In this document: in pieces, positions 14,941 to 23,998 of the stretch
Layout: each line of letters starts with the position of its first letter
Position numbering within the stretch: the first letter of the stretch is position 1
Assembly (NCBI GenBank): GCA_017303895.1
Contig: JAFLBF010000011.1
Coordinates: 52,500 to 116,499, forward strand
DNA length: 64,000 nucleotides
From: Bacteroidota bacterium
GTDB lineage: Bacteria; Bacteroidota; Bacteroidia; 2-12-FULL-35-15
Reading direction: 5' to 3'
The notes under the pieces: generated by a model
The model's input: the letters and a program-made list of their open reading frames with translations, nothing else
Told to the model about the DNA's origin: nothing
Database searches by the model: none
Position numbers and translations under genes: made by a program

Positions 14941-15285
14941 ATGCCTAGATCGGTTAACTCGGTGGCTTCAAGAGCCAGAAGAAAAAAAGTCCTAAAACAA
15001 ACAAGAGGTTATTGGGGCGCTCGCAAAAACGTTCTTACTATTGCTAAAAACGTTTTAGAAAAAGGTTTAACGTATGCATACCGCGACAGAAAACAGAAAA
15101 AACGTAATTTCCGTGCTATCTGGATCCAACGTATCAATGCAGGTGTTCGTCCTTACGGTTTATCTTACTCTCAATTCATGGGTAAAGTACACGCTAAAAA
15201 TGTAAACTTGAACCGTAAAGTTCTTGCTGATTTAGCGATGAATCACCCGGAAGCGTTCAAAGCGATCGTTGAGTCGGTAAAATAG
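14941..15285 (+). CDS. rplT: 50S ribosomal protein L20
   Basis: 114 aa, basic, of normal length. It has the bL20 signatures [42 protein letters not shown] and YSQFMGKV. It binds 23S rRNA early in 50S assembly and often acts as the autoregulator of this operon. It is the last gene of the thrS-infC-rpmI-rplT group; a strong terminator follows 21 bases after the stop. Confidence 0.97.
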   Translation: MPRSVNSVASRARRKKVLKQTRGYWGARKNVLTIAKNVLEKGLTYAYRDRKQKKRNFRAIWIQRINAGVRPYGLSYSQFMGKVHAKNVNLNRKVLADLAMNHPEAFKAIVESVK

Positions 15286-15306
15286 AATTGAACAACATTC
15301 TACTAT

Positions 15307-15337
15307 AAAAAGGTTTCACACATGTGAAACCTTTTTT
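15307..15337 (+). terminator. Rho-independent terminator after rplT
   Basis: A perfect 14-bp stem (left arm 15307-15320, GGTTTCACA core) with a two-base loop and a T run. It ends the ribosomal protein operon. The next gene's promoter box starts only four bases further on. Confidence 0.92.
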
Positions 15338-15340
15338 ATT

Positions 15341-15348
15341 TACATTTG
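15341..15348 (+). promoter_or_regulatory. Bacteroidota -7 promoter box TACATTTG
   Basis: A perfect TAnnTTTG ending 4 bases before the ATG at 15353. This predicts a leaderless mRNA for the membrane protein gene. It is the tightest promoter-to-start spacing in the window. Confidence 0.5.
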
Positions 15349-15352
15349 GATC

Positions 15353-16732
15353 ATGAGCAAACGATACACTTCCCTACTCTATTTGTGCTTTCTGTTGTTT
15401 GCTATTCTATTCATTTTCCTTTCAGCACATAGCCGCTTAGCAACCGATGATTATTATTTTATAGCCGATAGTCAAAAACACGGACTATTCGAACAAGTAG
15501 AGTTTCAATACATGCACTGGACCGGTCGTTATACCGCCACGCTGGCCATGAACGTGTTTTATAATCTTTGGGGACTGGATCAATTGCCCTACACCAGCCT
15601 CCCGCTTATTTCTATCCTCCTGCTATTCCTTGGAGCTTTTTTGCTGACAGAAAAGTTATCTCTTCAATTCTCCCTACAACTTGAATTAAAAGAACGCTTC
15701 ATCCTTTCATGCAGTTTTGTTATAATGCTATTCTTTTTGAGCTACGACATAGGAGAATCGTGGTTTTGGTATTGTGGCTATAGCTCCTATTTATGGAGTA
15801 TCATTGCATTGCTTTGGGGCACATACTTTTTAATGCACAAACAAAAGCAAGTAATAACAGGCATCTTAGCCGCATTCTGCTTTATTTACATTGGAGCCGC
15901 TTCCGAACTATATGCTGCAATTATTGGTTTTATCTACACGCTCATTGTCATCAAGATCATGAGATCCGGTAACACCAATCTTTCACTGCAACACAAATGG
16001 AAAATATACAGCACCTATATCTTCTTGGGGATCGCATTTTTGATCATGTTGCTTGCTCCCGGCAATTATTTAAGGGATCAATTATTTCCGGAGCATTCTT
16101 TTCCCGAATCACTTATGATCACAGCCCGCTCATTGATCAAATTGTTTTTAGTGTACCTGCCCTCCAAGTTGCCTTATTTATTGGCATTGGGAGTCCCGCT
16201 GCTACTGGTAGGAATGAAAATTGGCAAACAAAAAACAGTAAAAGGTTCTTTCCGTTCATCGGCTAAAAAAATAAGCATCTTCACTGCGATCATCCTCCTG
16301 TTATTTTTCTGGCTAACCGCCTTTATTATGATGGAAACCGGTCCGGCCCGCGTACTCTTTTTTGCTTCCTTCATCATCAGCATCTATACAGGTTCTCTTT
16401 TCTTCCTGCTTGGATATTATCAGGCATTGCAACCTAAATTGCTGGCAATTCTAAAAATAGCATCCCTGTTGCTACTCTTCAGCATCATGTTGACACATCT
16501 GTATCAAGAAAGTAAAACAGCGAGCAACTATACTTATAAGAATGATGAACGCATTGCCTTGATAAGATCATTTAATCAAAAAATACAGAAAGATACCATC
16601 ATTTGCCTGCCTTTACTTCCACCGAGTGGCATGTTGTATTCAGCCGAGATCAGCAATGATACCAGTCATTTCACCAACAAAGAACTAAAGATGGGATACG
16701 ACCTGAAATTTCATGTGGTAGTTAATCGATAA
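15353..16732 (+). CDS. Polytopic membrane protein (DUF6056-like)
   Basis: 459 aa with about ten hydrophobic segments. After the first helix come LATDDYYF and YMHWTGRYTA, the acidic loop and W-x-GR pattern I associate with DUF6056 and related glycosyltransferase-like (GT-C type) membrane proteins. A lipid-linked sugar transferase role is plausible but not shown. It is a single gene between a terminator and serA. A box predicting a leaderless transcript precedes it. It ends with a short soluble tail. The membrane call is firm and the family call tentative. Confidence 0.7.
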   Translation: MSKRYTSLLYLCFLLFAILFIFLSAHSRLATDDYYFIADSQKHGLFEQVEFQYMHWTGRYTATLAMNVFYNLWGLDQLPYTSLPLISILLLFLGAFLLTEKLSLQFSLQLELKERFILSCSFVIMLFFLSYDIGESWFWYCGYSSYLWSIIALLWGTYFLMHKQKQVITGILAAFCFIYIGAASELYAAIIGFIYTLIVIKIMRSGNTNLSLQHKWKIYSTYIFLGIAFLIMLLAPGNYLRDQLFPEHSFPESLMITARSLIKLFLVYLPSKLPYLLALGVPLLLVGMKIGKQKTVKGSFRSSAKKISIFTAIILLLFFWLTAFIMMETGPARVLFFASFIISIYTGSLFFLLGYYQALQPKLLAILKIASLLLLFSIMLTHLYQESKTASNYTYKNDERIALIRSFNQKIQKDTIICLPLLPPSGMLYSAEISNDTSHFTNKELKMGYDLKFHVVVNR

Positions 16733-16765
16733 AAACTTATTTTTACAGAGAAATAACATCCATCT

Positions 16766-17686
16766 ATGACAAAAATATTAGTCGCTACAGAAAAACCTTT
16801 CGCAAAAATTGCGATCGAAGGAATAAAAAAAACAATTACTGAAGCAGGTTATGACATTGCTTTATTAGAAAATTATACCGACCCGAAAGACTTATTGCAA
16901 GCTGTCGCTGATGCAGATGCTTTGATCATACGAAGCGACAAAGCAACGAAAGAAGTGATCGAAGCTGGAAGGAACTTAAAACTGATCGTTCGTGCCGGTG
17001 CCGGTTACGATAATATTGATCTGGCTGCAGCCACAGCAAAAGGTATTGTAGCAATGAATACTCCCGGACAAAATTCAAATGCAGTTGCCGAGTTAACATT
17101 CGGGATGCTGATATTCATGGCCAGAGGTAATTTCAAAGGAGGATCAGGAACCGAATTAAAAGGAAAAAAAATTGGGATCCATGCCTATGGAAACGTGGGT
17201 AAAAATGTTGCACGCATTGCAAAGGGCTTCGATATGGATGTATATGCCTTCGATCCTTTCGTTCCAAGAGAAGTGATCGAAAAAGATGGGATCAAAGGGG
17301 TTGACTCTGTAGAAGAACTGTACAGCACCTGCCATTATATTTCTTTAAATATTCCGGCAACAGAAAAAACAAAGAATTCGATCAACCTGGAATTGCTTTC
17401 TAAAATGCCTACAGGTGCTACTGTTATCAACACTGCCCGCAAGGAAGTGATCAATGAAGCAGAGTTAAAACAAGTATTTGTGAATCGTCCCGACTTCAAA
17501 TACATTTCCGATATCATGCCTGATTGTCACCAGGATCTTTTACAATTTGAGAACAGATATTACTGCACACCCAAAAAACAAGGAGCAGAAACGTCTGAAG
17601 CGAATATCAATGCCGGATTAGCTGCCGCTAACCAAATTGTAAAATTCTTCAAGGACGGAGATAAAACATTTCAAGTTAACAAATAA
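16766..17686 (+). CDS. serA: D-3-phosphoglycerate dehydrogenase
   Basis: 306 aa, short form without a C-terminal ACT domain. The D-isomer 2-hydroxyacid dehydrogenase fold is clear: IRSDKATKEVIEAG, VRAGAGYDNIDLAAA, the NAD-binding region IGIHAYGNVGKNVARIAKG (the usual GxGxxG is HAYGNVG) and NTARKEVINEAEL. It catalyses the first step of serine synthesis. The lack of ACT suggests no direct serine feedback through that domain. It is followed at 2 bases by a DUF1015 protein and then YggS, which look like one operon. serC is not in the window. Confidence 0.88.
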   Translation: MTKILVATEKPFAKIAIEGIKKTITEAGYDIALLENYTDPKDLLQAVADADALIIRSDKATKEVIEAGRNLKLIVRAGAGYDNIDLAAATAKGIVAMNTPGQNSNAVAELTFGMLIFMARGNFKGGSGTELKGKKIGIHAYGNVGKNVARIAKGFDMDVYAFDPFVPREVIEKDGIKGVDSVEELYSTCHYISLNIPATEKTKNSINLELLSKMPTGATVINTARKEVINEAELKQVFVNRPDFKYISDIMPDCHQDLLQFENRYYCTPKKQGAETSEANINAGLAAANQIVKFFKDGDKTFQVNK

Positions 17687-17688
17687 GA

Positions 17689-18936
17689 ATGGCTACTATT
17701 ATTCCATTTAAAGCGATCCGTCCTGCAAAGGATAAAGTACATTTGGTCGCATCCCGCTCTGTTGACGGATACAACAAAACCGAATTGCATGATAAATTGC
17801 ATGGCAATCCTTATACTTTTTTGCATGTGATCAGTCCGGATTTTAATGATGGAAAGAAAACCAAACCCGGCTCCCCTGCCCGCTTGCAAAAGGTAAAAGC
17901 ACAATACCTCAAGTTTATTGAAGAAGAAGTTTTTGTTAATGATACTCAACCCGGATACTATGTTTATCAGCAATTCAAAGATGGGAATGTTTATACCGGC
18001 ATCATTGGCTGTAGCAGTATCGATGATTATTTCAATGGAGTGATCAAGATCCATGAACAAACACTTACGGAGCGTGAAGAAAAATTAAAAGAATATTTAG
18101 AGGTATGTGATTTTAATGCTGAGCCTGTTCTTTTTAGCTATCCTAACGATAAAACGATCGATCAGATCACTGCAGATACGATCAAAACAGAACCGGTATA
18201 TGATTTTACAACTACCGATAGAGTTCGACATAAGCTGTGGATCCTGAATAAGAAAGAGACCGTAGCGACCATACAAGAACGTTTTTCGAAGATCCCAGCC
18301 GTGTATATTGCGGATGGACATCATCGCTCGGCTTCCTCGGCTTTATTAGGAAAATCGAGAAGAGAAAAGAATCCAAACTACACAGGTAAGGAGCCTTACA
18401 ACTTTTATTTAGGAGTGTTCTTCCCGGAAACACAATTAAAGATCTTTGATTTTAACCGTGTGGTGAAGGATCTGAATGGAATGAATTCCGATGCTTTCTT
18501 AAAACGTTTAAAAGAAAAATTTGATATTAAACTGATCGGTGAACAGGAATACAAACCAAACAAAAAACACAATTTCAGCATGTATCTCGATGGCAACTGG
18601 TATTCACTGGATGCAAAAAAAGAGATCATTCACAATGAAGAACCGGTTGGCAGTCTGGATGCCACCATCCTTACCGACCATATTCTTTCTCCTATTCTGA
18701 ATATCCATGATCTGAAAACCGATAAACGCATTGGCTTTGTTTCCGGCATCAAGGGAATGAAAGAATTAAAGAATCAGGTGGATAAATGGAACTTTACTGT
18801 TGCATTTGGTCTATTTCCGGTGGAAATGGAACAATTGAAACACATTGCCGATACCAACAGCATCATGCCACCAAAGACCACCTGGGTAGAACCAAAAATG
18901 AGAAGTGGCTTGGTGATCTATAGCTTATCCGAATAA
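17689..18936 (+). CDS. DUF1015 family protein
   Basis: 415 aa. It begins MATIIPFKAIRPAKDKVHLV and contains YIADGHHRSASSALL, the family hallmark. DUF1015 proteins are commonly encoded beside serA in Bacteroidota and elsewhere; the activity is not established to my knowledge. It starts two bases after the serA stop. Its stop overlaps the next ATG by one base (TAATG), so translation is probably coupled along serA-DUF1015-yggS. Confidence 0.9.
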   Translation: MATIIPFKAIRPAKDKVHLVASRSVDGYNKTELHDKLHGNPYTFLHVISPDFNDGKKTKPGSPARLQKVKAQYLKFIEEEVFVNDTQPGYYVYQQFKDGNVYTGIIGCSSIDDYFNGVIKIHEQTLTEREEKLKEYLEVCDFNAEPVLFSYPNDKTIDQITADTIKTEPVYDFTTTDRVRHKLWILNKKETVATIQERFSKIPAVYIADGHHRSASSALLGKSRREKNPNYTGKEPYNFYLGVFFPETQLKIFDFNRVVKDLNGMNSDAFLKRLKEKFDIKLIGEQEYKPNKKHNFSMYLDGNWYSLDAKKEIIHNEEPVGSLDATILTDHILSPILNIHDLKTDKRIGFVSGIKGMKELKNQVDKWNFTVAFGLFPVEMEQLKHIADTNSIMPPKTTWVEPKMRSGLVIYSLSE

Positions 18937-19604
18937 TGTCGATCGCAGAGAATTTACATCATATCAAATCGGCCTTGCCAACGCATGTGACGCTTATTGC
19001 CGTTACCAAAACACATCCTGTAGATAAACTTATGGAAGTGTACACTGCCGGACATAAGATCTTTGGGGAGAATAAAGTACAGGAAATGTGCGAAAAAGCT
19101 GAGCTATTACCAAAAGATATTGAATGGCATCTGATCGGTCATTTGCAAAGCAATAAAGTGAAATACATTGCTCCTTTTGTAGCGATGATCCATTCGGTTG
19201 ACAGTCTTAAACTCCTGCAAGAGATCAACAAACAAGCACAAAAGAATAACCGTGTGATTCCTTGTTTGCTTCAGATCTATATAGCAAAAGAAGATACCAA
19301 ATTCGGATTATCGTTTGAAGAGGCGAAAGAGCTGATCGCTTCCGAAGCATTTCAACAACTTCAAAACATTAAGATCCTTGGTTTGATGGGAATGGCAAGT
19401 AATACGGATGATCAAACTGTTATAAAAAATGAATTCCGTTCCTTAAAGACCTTTTTTAATGAGCAGCAAAAAAATCATTCAGCCAATTTTGAGCCTTCCA
19501 TTTTGAGCATGGGCATGAGTTCGGATTATGCATTAGCTATTGAATGTGGCTCCACGATGATCCGTGTAGGCAGTTCGATCTTCGGACAACGGAATTATCT
19601 ATAA
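18936..19604 (+). CDS. yggS: YggS family pyridoxal phosphate homeostasis protein
   Basis: 222 aa, usual length. Alanine-racemase-like barrel of the YggS/PROSC family, with PLP lysine K25 in IAVTKTH, then FGENKVQE, EWHLIGHLQSNK and the SMGMSSDYALAIECGSTMIRVGSSIFG phosphate-binding end. It binds PLP and buffers the cofactor; no racemase activity is expected. It is translationally coupled to DUF1015. Its 3' end overlaps by 10 bases the 3' end of the convergent oxygenase gene. Confidence 0.92.
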   Translation: MSIAENLHHIKSALPTHVTLIAVTKTHPVDKLMEVYTAGHKIFGENKVQEMCEKAELLPKDIEWHLIGHLQSNKVKYIAPFVAMIHSVDSLKLLQEINKQAQKNNRVIPCLLQIYIAKEDTKFGLSFEEAKELIASEAFQQLQNIKILGLMGMASNTDDQTVIKNEFRSLKTFFNEQQKNHSANFEPSILSMGMSSDYALAIECGSTMIRVGSSIFGQRNYL

Positions 19605-20209
19605 GCCGGACCGGCTATCCATCCCACAATAGACATTCTATTTCCTTTTGTAACCGGTAACACTCTATGCAATGCAAATGAGGGAAATATAATAGCTGTG
19701 CCCTTTTCTTTAGGTGCAGTTACAATATTCTGGTTGATCATAAATTGCAACTCTCCTCCTTCATATTCATCCGCATCCGACAATTGAACACTGATACTCA
19801 ACTTTCTATTCGAGATATCCCCTGCTCCGAAATCCATGTGCCATTCAAAAAAATCATTGTCGCTATAATTCGCCAATTGTAATTCGGTTTGAAAACCTAA
19901 AATATCAAACTTATAACGGTTGGTATTCGCCTGGATGGAAGCCATTCCTAAACGATCGTATATCCAGTCATTCTCACCGGACTTGATGAACATGATCTTG
20001 GATTTACGCAATTCATCACGCGACATTTCGTTTCCAGCCAAATTCACGGAAGCCTGTTTGAAATTCTCTTCACTCCAAAGTGAACGGATCGCGCTTACTT
20101 CCTGTTCATTGAACAGACCTTTATACCAAACATAATCTGCAAATTCATAATTATACTCCCGATGGCGCTTGATCGGAGGTAATGTGCGAAAGGATTTTAC
20201 TACCGGCAT
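19595..20209 (-). CDS. 2-oxoglutarate/Fe(II)-dependent oxygenase (PKHD type)
   Basis: 204 aa. The double-stranded beta-helix has its iron triad and 2OG-binding arginine visible: H124-x-D126 (EWHMDFG), H181 (FALHRVLPV) and R191 (GNRMSIVGW). Members hydroxylate prolyl or other residues or small molecules; PiuC/YbiX-type relatives are tied to iron-regulated systems. No iron-uptake gene is adjacent, so the substrate is unknown. It ends convergently with yggS, overlapping 10 bases. Upstream is the terminator of the desaturase gene. Confidence 0.87.
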   Translation of the reverse strand: MPVVKSFRTLPPIKRHREYNYEFADYVWYKGLFNEQEVSAIRSLWSEENFKQASVNLAGNEMSRDELRKSKIMFIKSGENDWIYDRLGMASIQANTNRYKFDILGFQTELQLANYSDNDFFEWHMDFGAGDISNRKLSISVQLSDADEYEGGELQFMINQNIVTAPKEKGTAIIFPSFALHRVLPVTKGNRMSIVGWIAGPAYR

Positions 20210-20236
20210 ACACTAAATGATTGATGATTAAAGATA

Positions 20237-20264
20237 CAAAAAAAGGAATCCGAAGATTCCTTTT
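20237..20264 (-). terminator. Rho-independent terminator of the desaturase gene
   Basis: On the minus strand: stem GGAATC, loop TTCG (a stable UUCG tetraloop), GATTCC, then a T run. It lies 20 bases after the desaturase stop and just before the oxygenase gene. Confidence 0.88.
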
Positions 20265-20283
20265 CAATGTATATGTTTGAGTA

Positions 20284-21351
20284 TTATACTCTTCCTACTT
20301 GCTTCAAATGAACTACATGAGAGCGAACAGCTGCCATAACAGTTGGGAATTCCATGTAATTAACACCAAACTGCTCACAGGTTTCTTTTACCAATTGATG
20401 GATCTTCGGATAGTGGATATGACTGATACGAGGGAACAAATGGTGCTCCACCTGGAAGTTCAATCCACCGGTAAACCAGGATACGATCTTACTCTTCGTT
20501 GCAAAATCGGCTGTTGTTTGAATTTGGTGTACAGCCCACTCAGTATCTACTTTATGATTTGTAGATGTTGGAGTTTCAAATGCTGCATCCTGAACAACGT
20601 GTGCTAATTGGAATACCACCGCAATCACAAATCCACAAACGAATGATACCACTAAATATCCAATAAGAGTTGGCAACCAACCTGTCATAAATATTGGTAA
20701 CACAATAAAGGCACCGATGTATAGAATTTTACTTACCCAAAAAATGACATGTTCTTTCACATCCATTTTACGGAAAGGTGTCTCACCGATCTTACCGGTA
20801 AAGTATTTTCTGAAATCTTGAACGAATATCCATAATAGGTAAGTTAAACCATACAAGCCTATCCAATAGATATGTTGAAAGCGGTGATACCAGTATTTCT
20901 TTTGGTCGCTGTGAACACGGATCCAAGGTTTGATATCGATATCATCATCCATCCCTTCAATATTCGTGAACGAGTGATGGTTAACATTGTGCTTGTATTT
21001 CCATAAATACACACTTCCACCCATGGCATTCAAGGAATAACCCATCAGGTCGTTTACCCATTCTTTGGTAGAGAAGCTACCATGAGCACCATCGTGCATG
21101 GTATTAAATCCTATTCCGGCAAGGGTTAGTCCCAATAAAGCACAAAGTACAAGGGAAATCCAAACATTCGGGGTAAAGAAAACTAAAATGGTGTATAAAG
21201 AGATGGCAGTTAAAGAAAGAATGATCGTTTTCAGATACAATTTAAAGTTCCCTGTCTCTTTGATGTCGTTTGATTTGAAATAGTTATCTACTTTTTCTTT
21301 TAGTGCATTAAAAAAAACACTGTTTTTGTTGTTAAAGCTTACTCGTTGCAT
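20284..21351 (-). CDS. Membrane fatty acid desaturase (front-end/linoleoyl-CoA type)
   Basis: 355 aa integral membrane di-iron desaturase. Three histidine boxes are seen: HDGAH (86-90), HNVNHH (121-126) and, near the C-terminus, QVEHHLFP. The Q in the third box is the mark of front-end acyl-lipid desaturases (delta-5/delta-6 group). It has four to six hydrophobic segments. Unlike many eukaryotic homologues there is no fused cytochrome b5 domain. It probably adjusts membrane fluidity. It is monocistronic, with its own terminator; a TACCTTCG near-match promoter lies 21 bases upstream. Confidence 0.9.
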   Translation of the reverse strand: MQRVSFNNKNSVFFNALKEKVDNYFKSNDIKETGNFKLYLKTIILSLTAISLYTILVFFTPNVWISLVLCALLGLTLAGIGFNTMHDGAHGSFSTKEWVNDLMGYSLNAMGGSVYLWKYKHNVNHHSFTNIEGMDDDIDIKPWIRVHSDQKKYWYHRFQHIYWIGLYGLTYLLWIFVQDFRKYFTGKIGETPFRKMDVKEHVIFWVSKILYIGAFIVLPIFMTGWLPTLIGYLVVSFVCGFVIAVVFQLAHVVQDAAFETPTSTNHKVDTEWAVHQIQTTADFATKSKIVSWFTGGLNFQVEHHLFPRISHIHYPKIHQLVKETCEQFGVNYMEFPTVMAAVRSHVVHLKQVGRV

Positions 21352-21372
21352 TCAATTAATTTTGATTATGCA

Positions 21373-21380
21373 CGAAGGTA
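21373..21380 (-). promoter_or_regulatory. Putative -7 box TACCTTCG of the desaturase gene
   Basis: One mismatch to TAnnTTTG on the minus strand, 21 bases before the start codon at 21351. It is in the right place, but a -33 box is not clear. Confidence 0.35.
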
Positions 21381-21433
21381 ATCATTAAAAGGCGTTTTTC
21401 AGTGTTAAATTTTCAAAAAACACCTGTTAAAAA

Positions 21434-21916
21434 CTATTTACTTTTAGCTTTCAGTGACCATGTAAAAATGAACTCAGCTACTGTATCTCCCGCTTCATCT
21501 GTACCCACAGAGCGCAGGTCGGTTGTTATTCCTTCTCCTGTTTGTTTGGTTTGGGCAATTATGGAAGCAATATGATTTCCGTCATTGCAGGTAAACGTGA
21601 TCTTGCCTGTCGCTTTTTTTGTATACACAGCCGAATTTTTGACAATAAGCATAGAGATCGCAGGCTGTGATTCATAGGTATGATTCATGACCAGTAAACC
21701 GGTGCTCATTTCGGCTGCCATCGACTGACAGGCAAAATACATGGAGCGAAAAGGATTCTGTGTTAACCAGCGGTATTTGATCGTAACAACAGCAGTATTA
21801 TCCGTAAGAGAACGGGTGCGGACACCTGCAATAAAAGCCATGGGCAATTTGCTCAGAAGAAATGTTCTGAATAGAAACGAATTATTGACCAGCTTTTTAA
21901 ATTTTGTAGAGCTCAT
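21434..21916 (-). CDS. DUF4442 hotdog-fold protein
   Basis: 160 aa from ATG 21916 (MSSTKFKKLVNNSFLF). This start sits directly behind the stop of the HMG-CoA lyase gene at 21918. A longer frame from 21973 would overlap that gene by 56 bases and adds unlikely sequence. DUF4442 is a thioesterase-like hotdog family; blocks RYRWLTQNPF-like (KYRWLTQNPFRSMYFACQ) and MSTGLLVM are characteristic. The substrate is unknown. Coupling to HMG-CoA lyase suggests a role with acyl-CoAs (inference). Confidence 0.75.
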   Translation of the reverse strand: MSSTKFKKLVNNSFLFRTFLLSKLPMAFIAGVRTRSLTDNTAVVTIKYRWLTQNPFRSMYFACQSMAAEMSTGLLVMNHTYESQPAISMLIVKNSAVYTKKATGKITFTCNDGNHIASIIAQTKQTGEGITTDLRSVGTDEAGDTVAEFIFTWSLKAKSK

Positions 21917-21917
21917 A

Positions 21918-22799
21918 TTACAATGGGAATGTGATACCGGCAATCCGGCTTGCTTCTGAAAATGCAGCTTCATCGATCCCTGATTGGATCTTATGCTTAT
22001 TCAAATAAGCCAACACATTCTCAGTAGGCATATTCCCTGTTAGTTTATCGGTAGCCATCGGACAACCACCATATCCTTTTATGGCGCTATCAAATCTACG
22101 GCATCCACTGGTATACGCTGCATGTACTTTTTCTTCCCAGGTATCAGGAGTGGTATGCAAATGTGCACCTATTTCTACTCCCGGAAATTCAGGGATCAGT
22201 TTAGAGAATAAATAAGAAATATTCTGTGGGTTAGACACCCCGATCGTATCACTCAAAGCGATGATCTTCACTCCCATTTGCGCCAGTCGTTTGGTCCATG
22301 CCACCGCCACATCACTGCTCCACTCATCGCCATAGGGATTTCCAAAAGCCATGGAAATATAAACAACTAATTCTTTTTTATTTCTAACACAAAGATCCTG
22401 TATCTCTTCAACACGGGTTAAAGATTCTGCAATGGATGAATTGGTATTTCGCTGTTGGAATGTTTCTGAAATAGAAAATGGAAATCCAAGATAACTGATC
22501 TCTTCAAACTCTACAGCATCCTGCGCACCACGAGTATTGGCAATAATGGCCAATAACTTGGAGCGGGTATTGCTCAGATCCAGTTGATCCAATACCTGCG
22601 CTGTATCACGCATTTGAGGGATTGCTTTTGGAGAGACAAAACTTCCAAAATCAACCGTATCAAAACCACATTTTAAAATAGAATTGATGTAGGCTATTTT
22701 TTTTTCTGTATCAATAAAATCGTGTATGCCTTGCATGGCATCACGTGGGCATTCTACAAGTTTGATGTTAGGTGCCGGATGTTGGATGTTCGTTGACAT
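21918..22799 (-). CDS. mvaB: Hydroxymethylglutaryl-CoA lyase
   Basis: 293 aa TIM-barrel of the HMGL-like family. It splits HMG-CoA into acetoacetate and acetyl-CoA in leucine and ketone-body breakdown. The N-terminal LVECPRDAMQGIHDFIDTEK gives the catalytic Arg-Asp. HLHTTPDTW contains the metal His pair, and YGGCPMATDKLTGNMPTENVL carries the catalytic-Cys loop. The conserved sequence is close to the family, though CPM replaces the more usual CPY/CPF. DUF4442 follows directly. Other leucine-degradation genes are not in the window. Confidence 0.9.
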   Translation of the reverse strand: MSTNIQHPAPNIKLVECPRDAMQGIHDFIDTEKKIAYINSILKCGFDTVDFGSFVSPKAIPQMRDTAQVLDQLDLSNTRSKLLAIIANTRGAQDAVEFEEISYLGFPFSISETFQQRNTNSSIAESLTRVEEIQDLCVRNKKELVVYISMAFGNPYGDEWSSDVAVAWTKRLAQMGVKIIALSDTIGVSNPQNISYLFSKLIPEFPGVEIGAHLHTTPDTWEEKVHAAYTSGCRRFDSAIKGYGGCPMATDKLTGNMPTENVLAYLNKHKIQSGIDEAAFSEASRIAGITFPL

Positions 22800-22876
22800 A
22801 TATCTTTAAACTTTTTATAATAAAGAAAAATAATTCTACTTAATTGACTTTAATAAGGCTTGTAACTTAGCAAATG

Positions 22877-23911
22877 TCACGACATCCTTAAGATTTCTTT
22901 GTTAATTCTTTTTACAATTCCCGGTCCTTCATAAATAAATCCGGTGTAGATCTGTACAAGACTCGCTCCTGCTTTTAATTTTTCTATTGCATCGGCACCT
23001 GTATGAATACCTCCTACAGCAATGATGGGGAATGCTCCTTTTGATCGATCTGCTAAATACTTCACCACCTCTGTTGATCTTTTTGTCAAAGGCTTTCCAC
23101 TTAACCCTCCTGCTCCTATCGCATCAATGCGCTCTTTCGGTGTTTTTAATCCATCTCTTGAAATGGTCGTGTTGGTGGCAATCAATCCATCGATCTTTGT
23201 TTCATTCACGATGTCCACAATATCATCCAATTGCTCATTTGTTAGATCCGGAGCGATCTTTAAAAGAATAGGTTTCGGATGTTGCTTTTTTGCATTCAGC
23301 ATTTTTACGTGCTTCAATAATGCTGTTAATGGCTCCTTATCTTGTAATGCTCTTAAATTAGGTGTATTGGGCGAACTTACATTCACCACAAAATAATCGA
23401 CATAGTCGAACAAGGCCTCAAAACATTTTTCATAATCGCTGATGGCCTCTTCATTTGGAGTCACCTTGTTTTTACCAATATTACCTCCGATGATCAAGTT
23501 GGAACTTCTATTCTTTAAACGTTCAACAGCTTCAGCAACTCCACCATTATTGAATCCCATACGGTTGATCACGGCTTCATCTTCCGGTAAACGGAACATC
23601 CGGGGCTTTTCATTGCCCGGCTGTGCCTTTGGAGTAAGCGTTCCTATTTCAATGAATCCAAAGCCATAGTTCCCTAACTCTTCATACAACTTCGCATCCT
23701 TGTCAAATCCAGCAGCTAATCCAACAGGATTAGGGAATGTTAATCCGAATAATTTTCTTTCCAGACGTTTGTCATTAACAACGTAGCAGGCTCTGGTGAT
23801 AGCCGACACACCGGGAATGGCAGAGAAAAATTTTATTGTTTTAAAAACTATATGATGGATCGTTTCGGGTTGAAACAAAAAAAAGATAGGCTTGATCAGT
23901 AACTTATACAT
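22877..23911 (-). CDS. pyrD: Dihydroorotate dehydrogenase (quinone), class 2
   Basis: 344 aa, of class 2 length, with an N-terminal hydrophobic/amphipathic helix ([20 protein letters not shown]) for membrane association. FMN-binding and catalytic blocks are [40 protein letters not shown] (with the class 2 catalytic Ser) and [26 protein letters not shown]. It makes orotate, passing electrons to quinone. It is a single gene, with a perfect TAAATTTG promoter box 28 bases upstream. Confidence 0.95.
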   Translation of the reverse strand: MYKLLIKPIFFLFQPETIHHIVFKTIKFFSAIPGVSAITRACYVVNDKRLERKLFGLTFPNPVGLAAGFDKDAKLYEELGNYGFGFIEIGTLTPKAQPGNEKPRMFRLPEDEAVINRMGFNNGGVAEAVERLKNRSSNLIIGGNIGKNKVTPNEEAISDYEKCFEALFDYVDYFVVNVSSPNTPNLRALQDKEPLTALLKHVKMLNAKKQHPKPILLKIAPDLTNEQLDDIVDIVNETKIDGLIATNTTISRDGLKTPKERIDAIGAGGLSGKPLTKRSTEVVKYLADRSKGAFPIIAVGGIHTGADAIEKLKAGASLVQIYTGFIYEGPGIVKRINKEILRMS

Positions 23912-23939
23912 ACATTCAATTTTACGCTACAAATTTACA

Positions 23940-23947
23940 GTTTTAGA
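23940..23947 (-). promoter_or_regulatory. pyrD promoter -7 box TAAATTTG
   Basis: A perfect TAnnTTTG on the minus strand, 28 bases before the pyrD ATG, directly downstream of the preceding gene's terminator. Confidence 0.55.
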
Positions 23948-23958
23948 ATGGGATTATT

Positions 23959-23991
23959 AAAAAAATCCCCCTTCCGGTTTGAAAGAGGGAT
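23959..23991 (-). terminator. Rho-independent terminator of the TPR gene
   Basis: On the minus strand a stem of nine to ten pairs with one bulge (ATCCCTCTTT with AAGGGGGAT) is followed by a run of Ts, 8 bases after the TPR gene's stop. Confidence 0.82.
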
Positions 23992-23998
23992 CTGAAAT

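Noticed and set aside
21917..21973. Longer start for the DUF4442 protein
   Set aside because: It would overlap HMG-CoA lyase by 56 bases; ATG 21916 lies directly next to that stop and begins the plausible domain.
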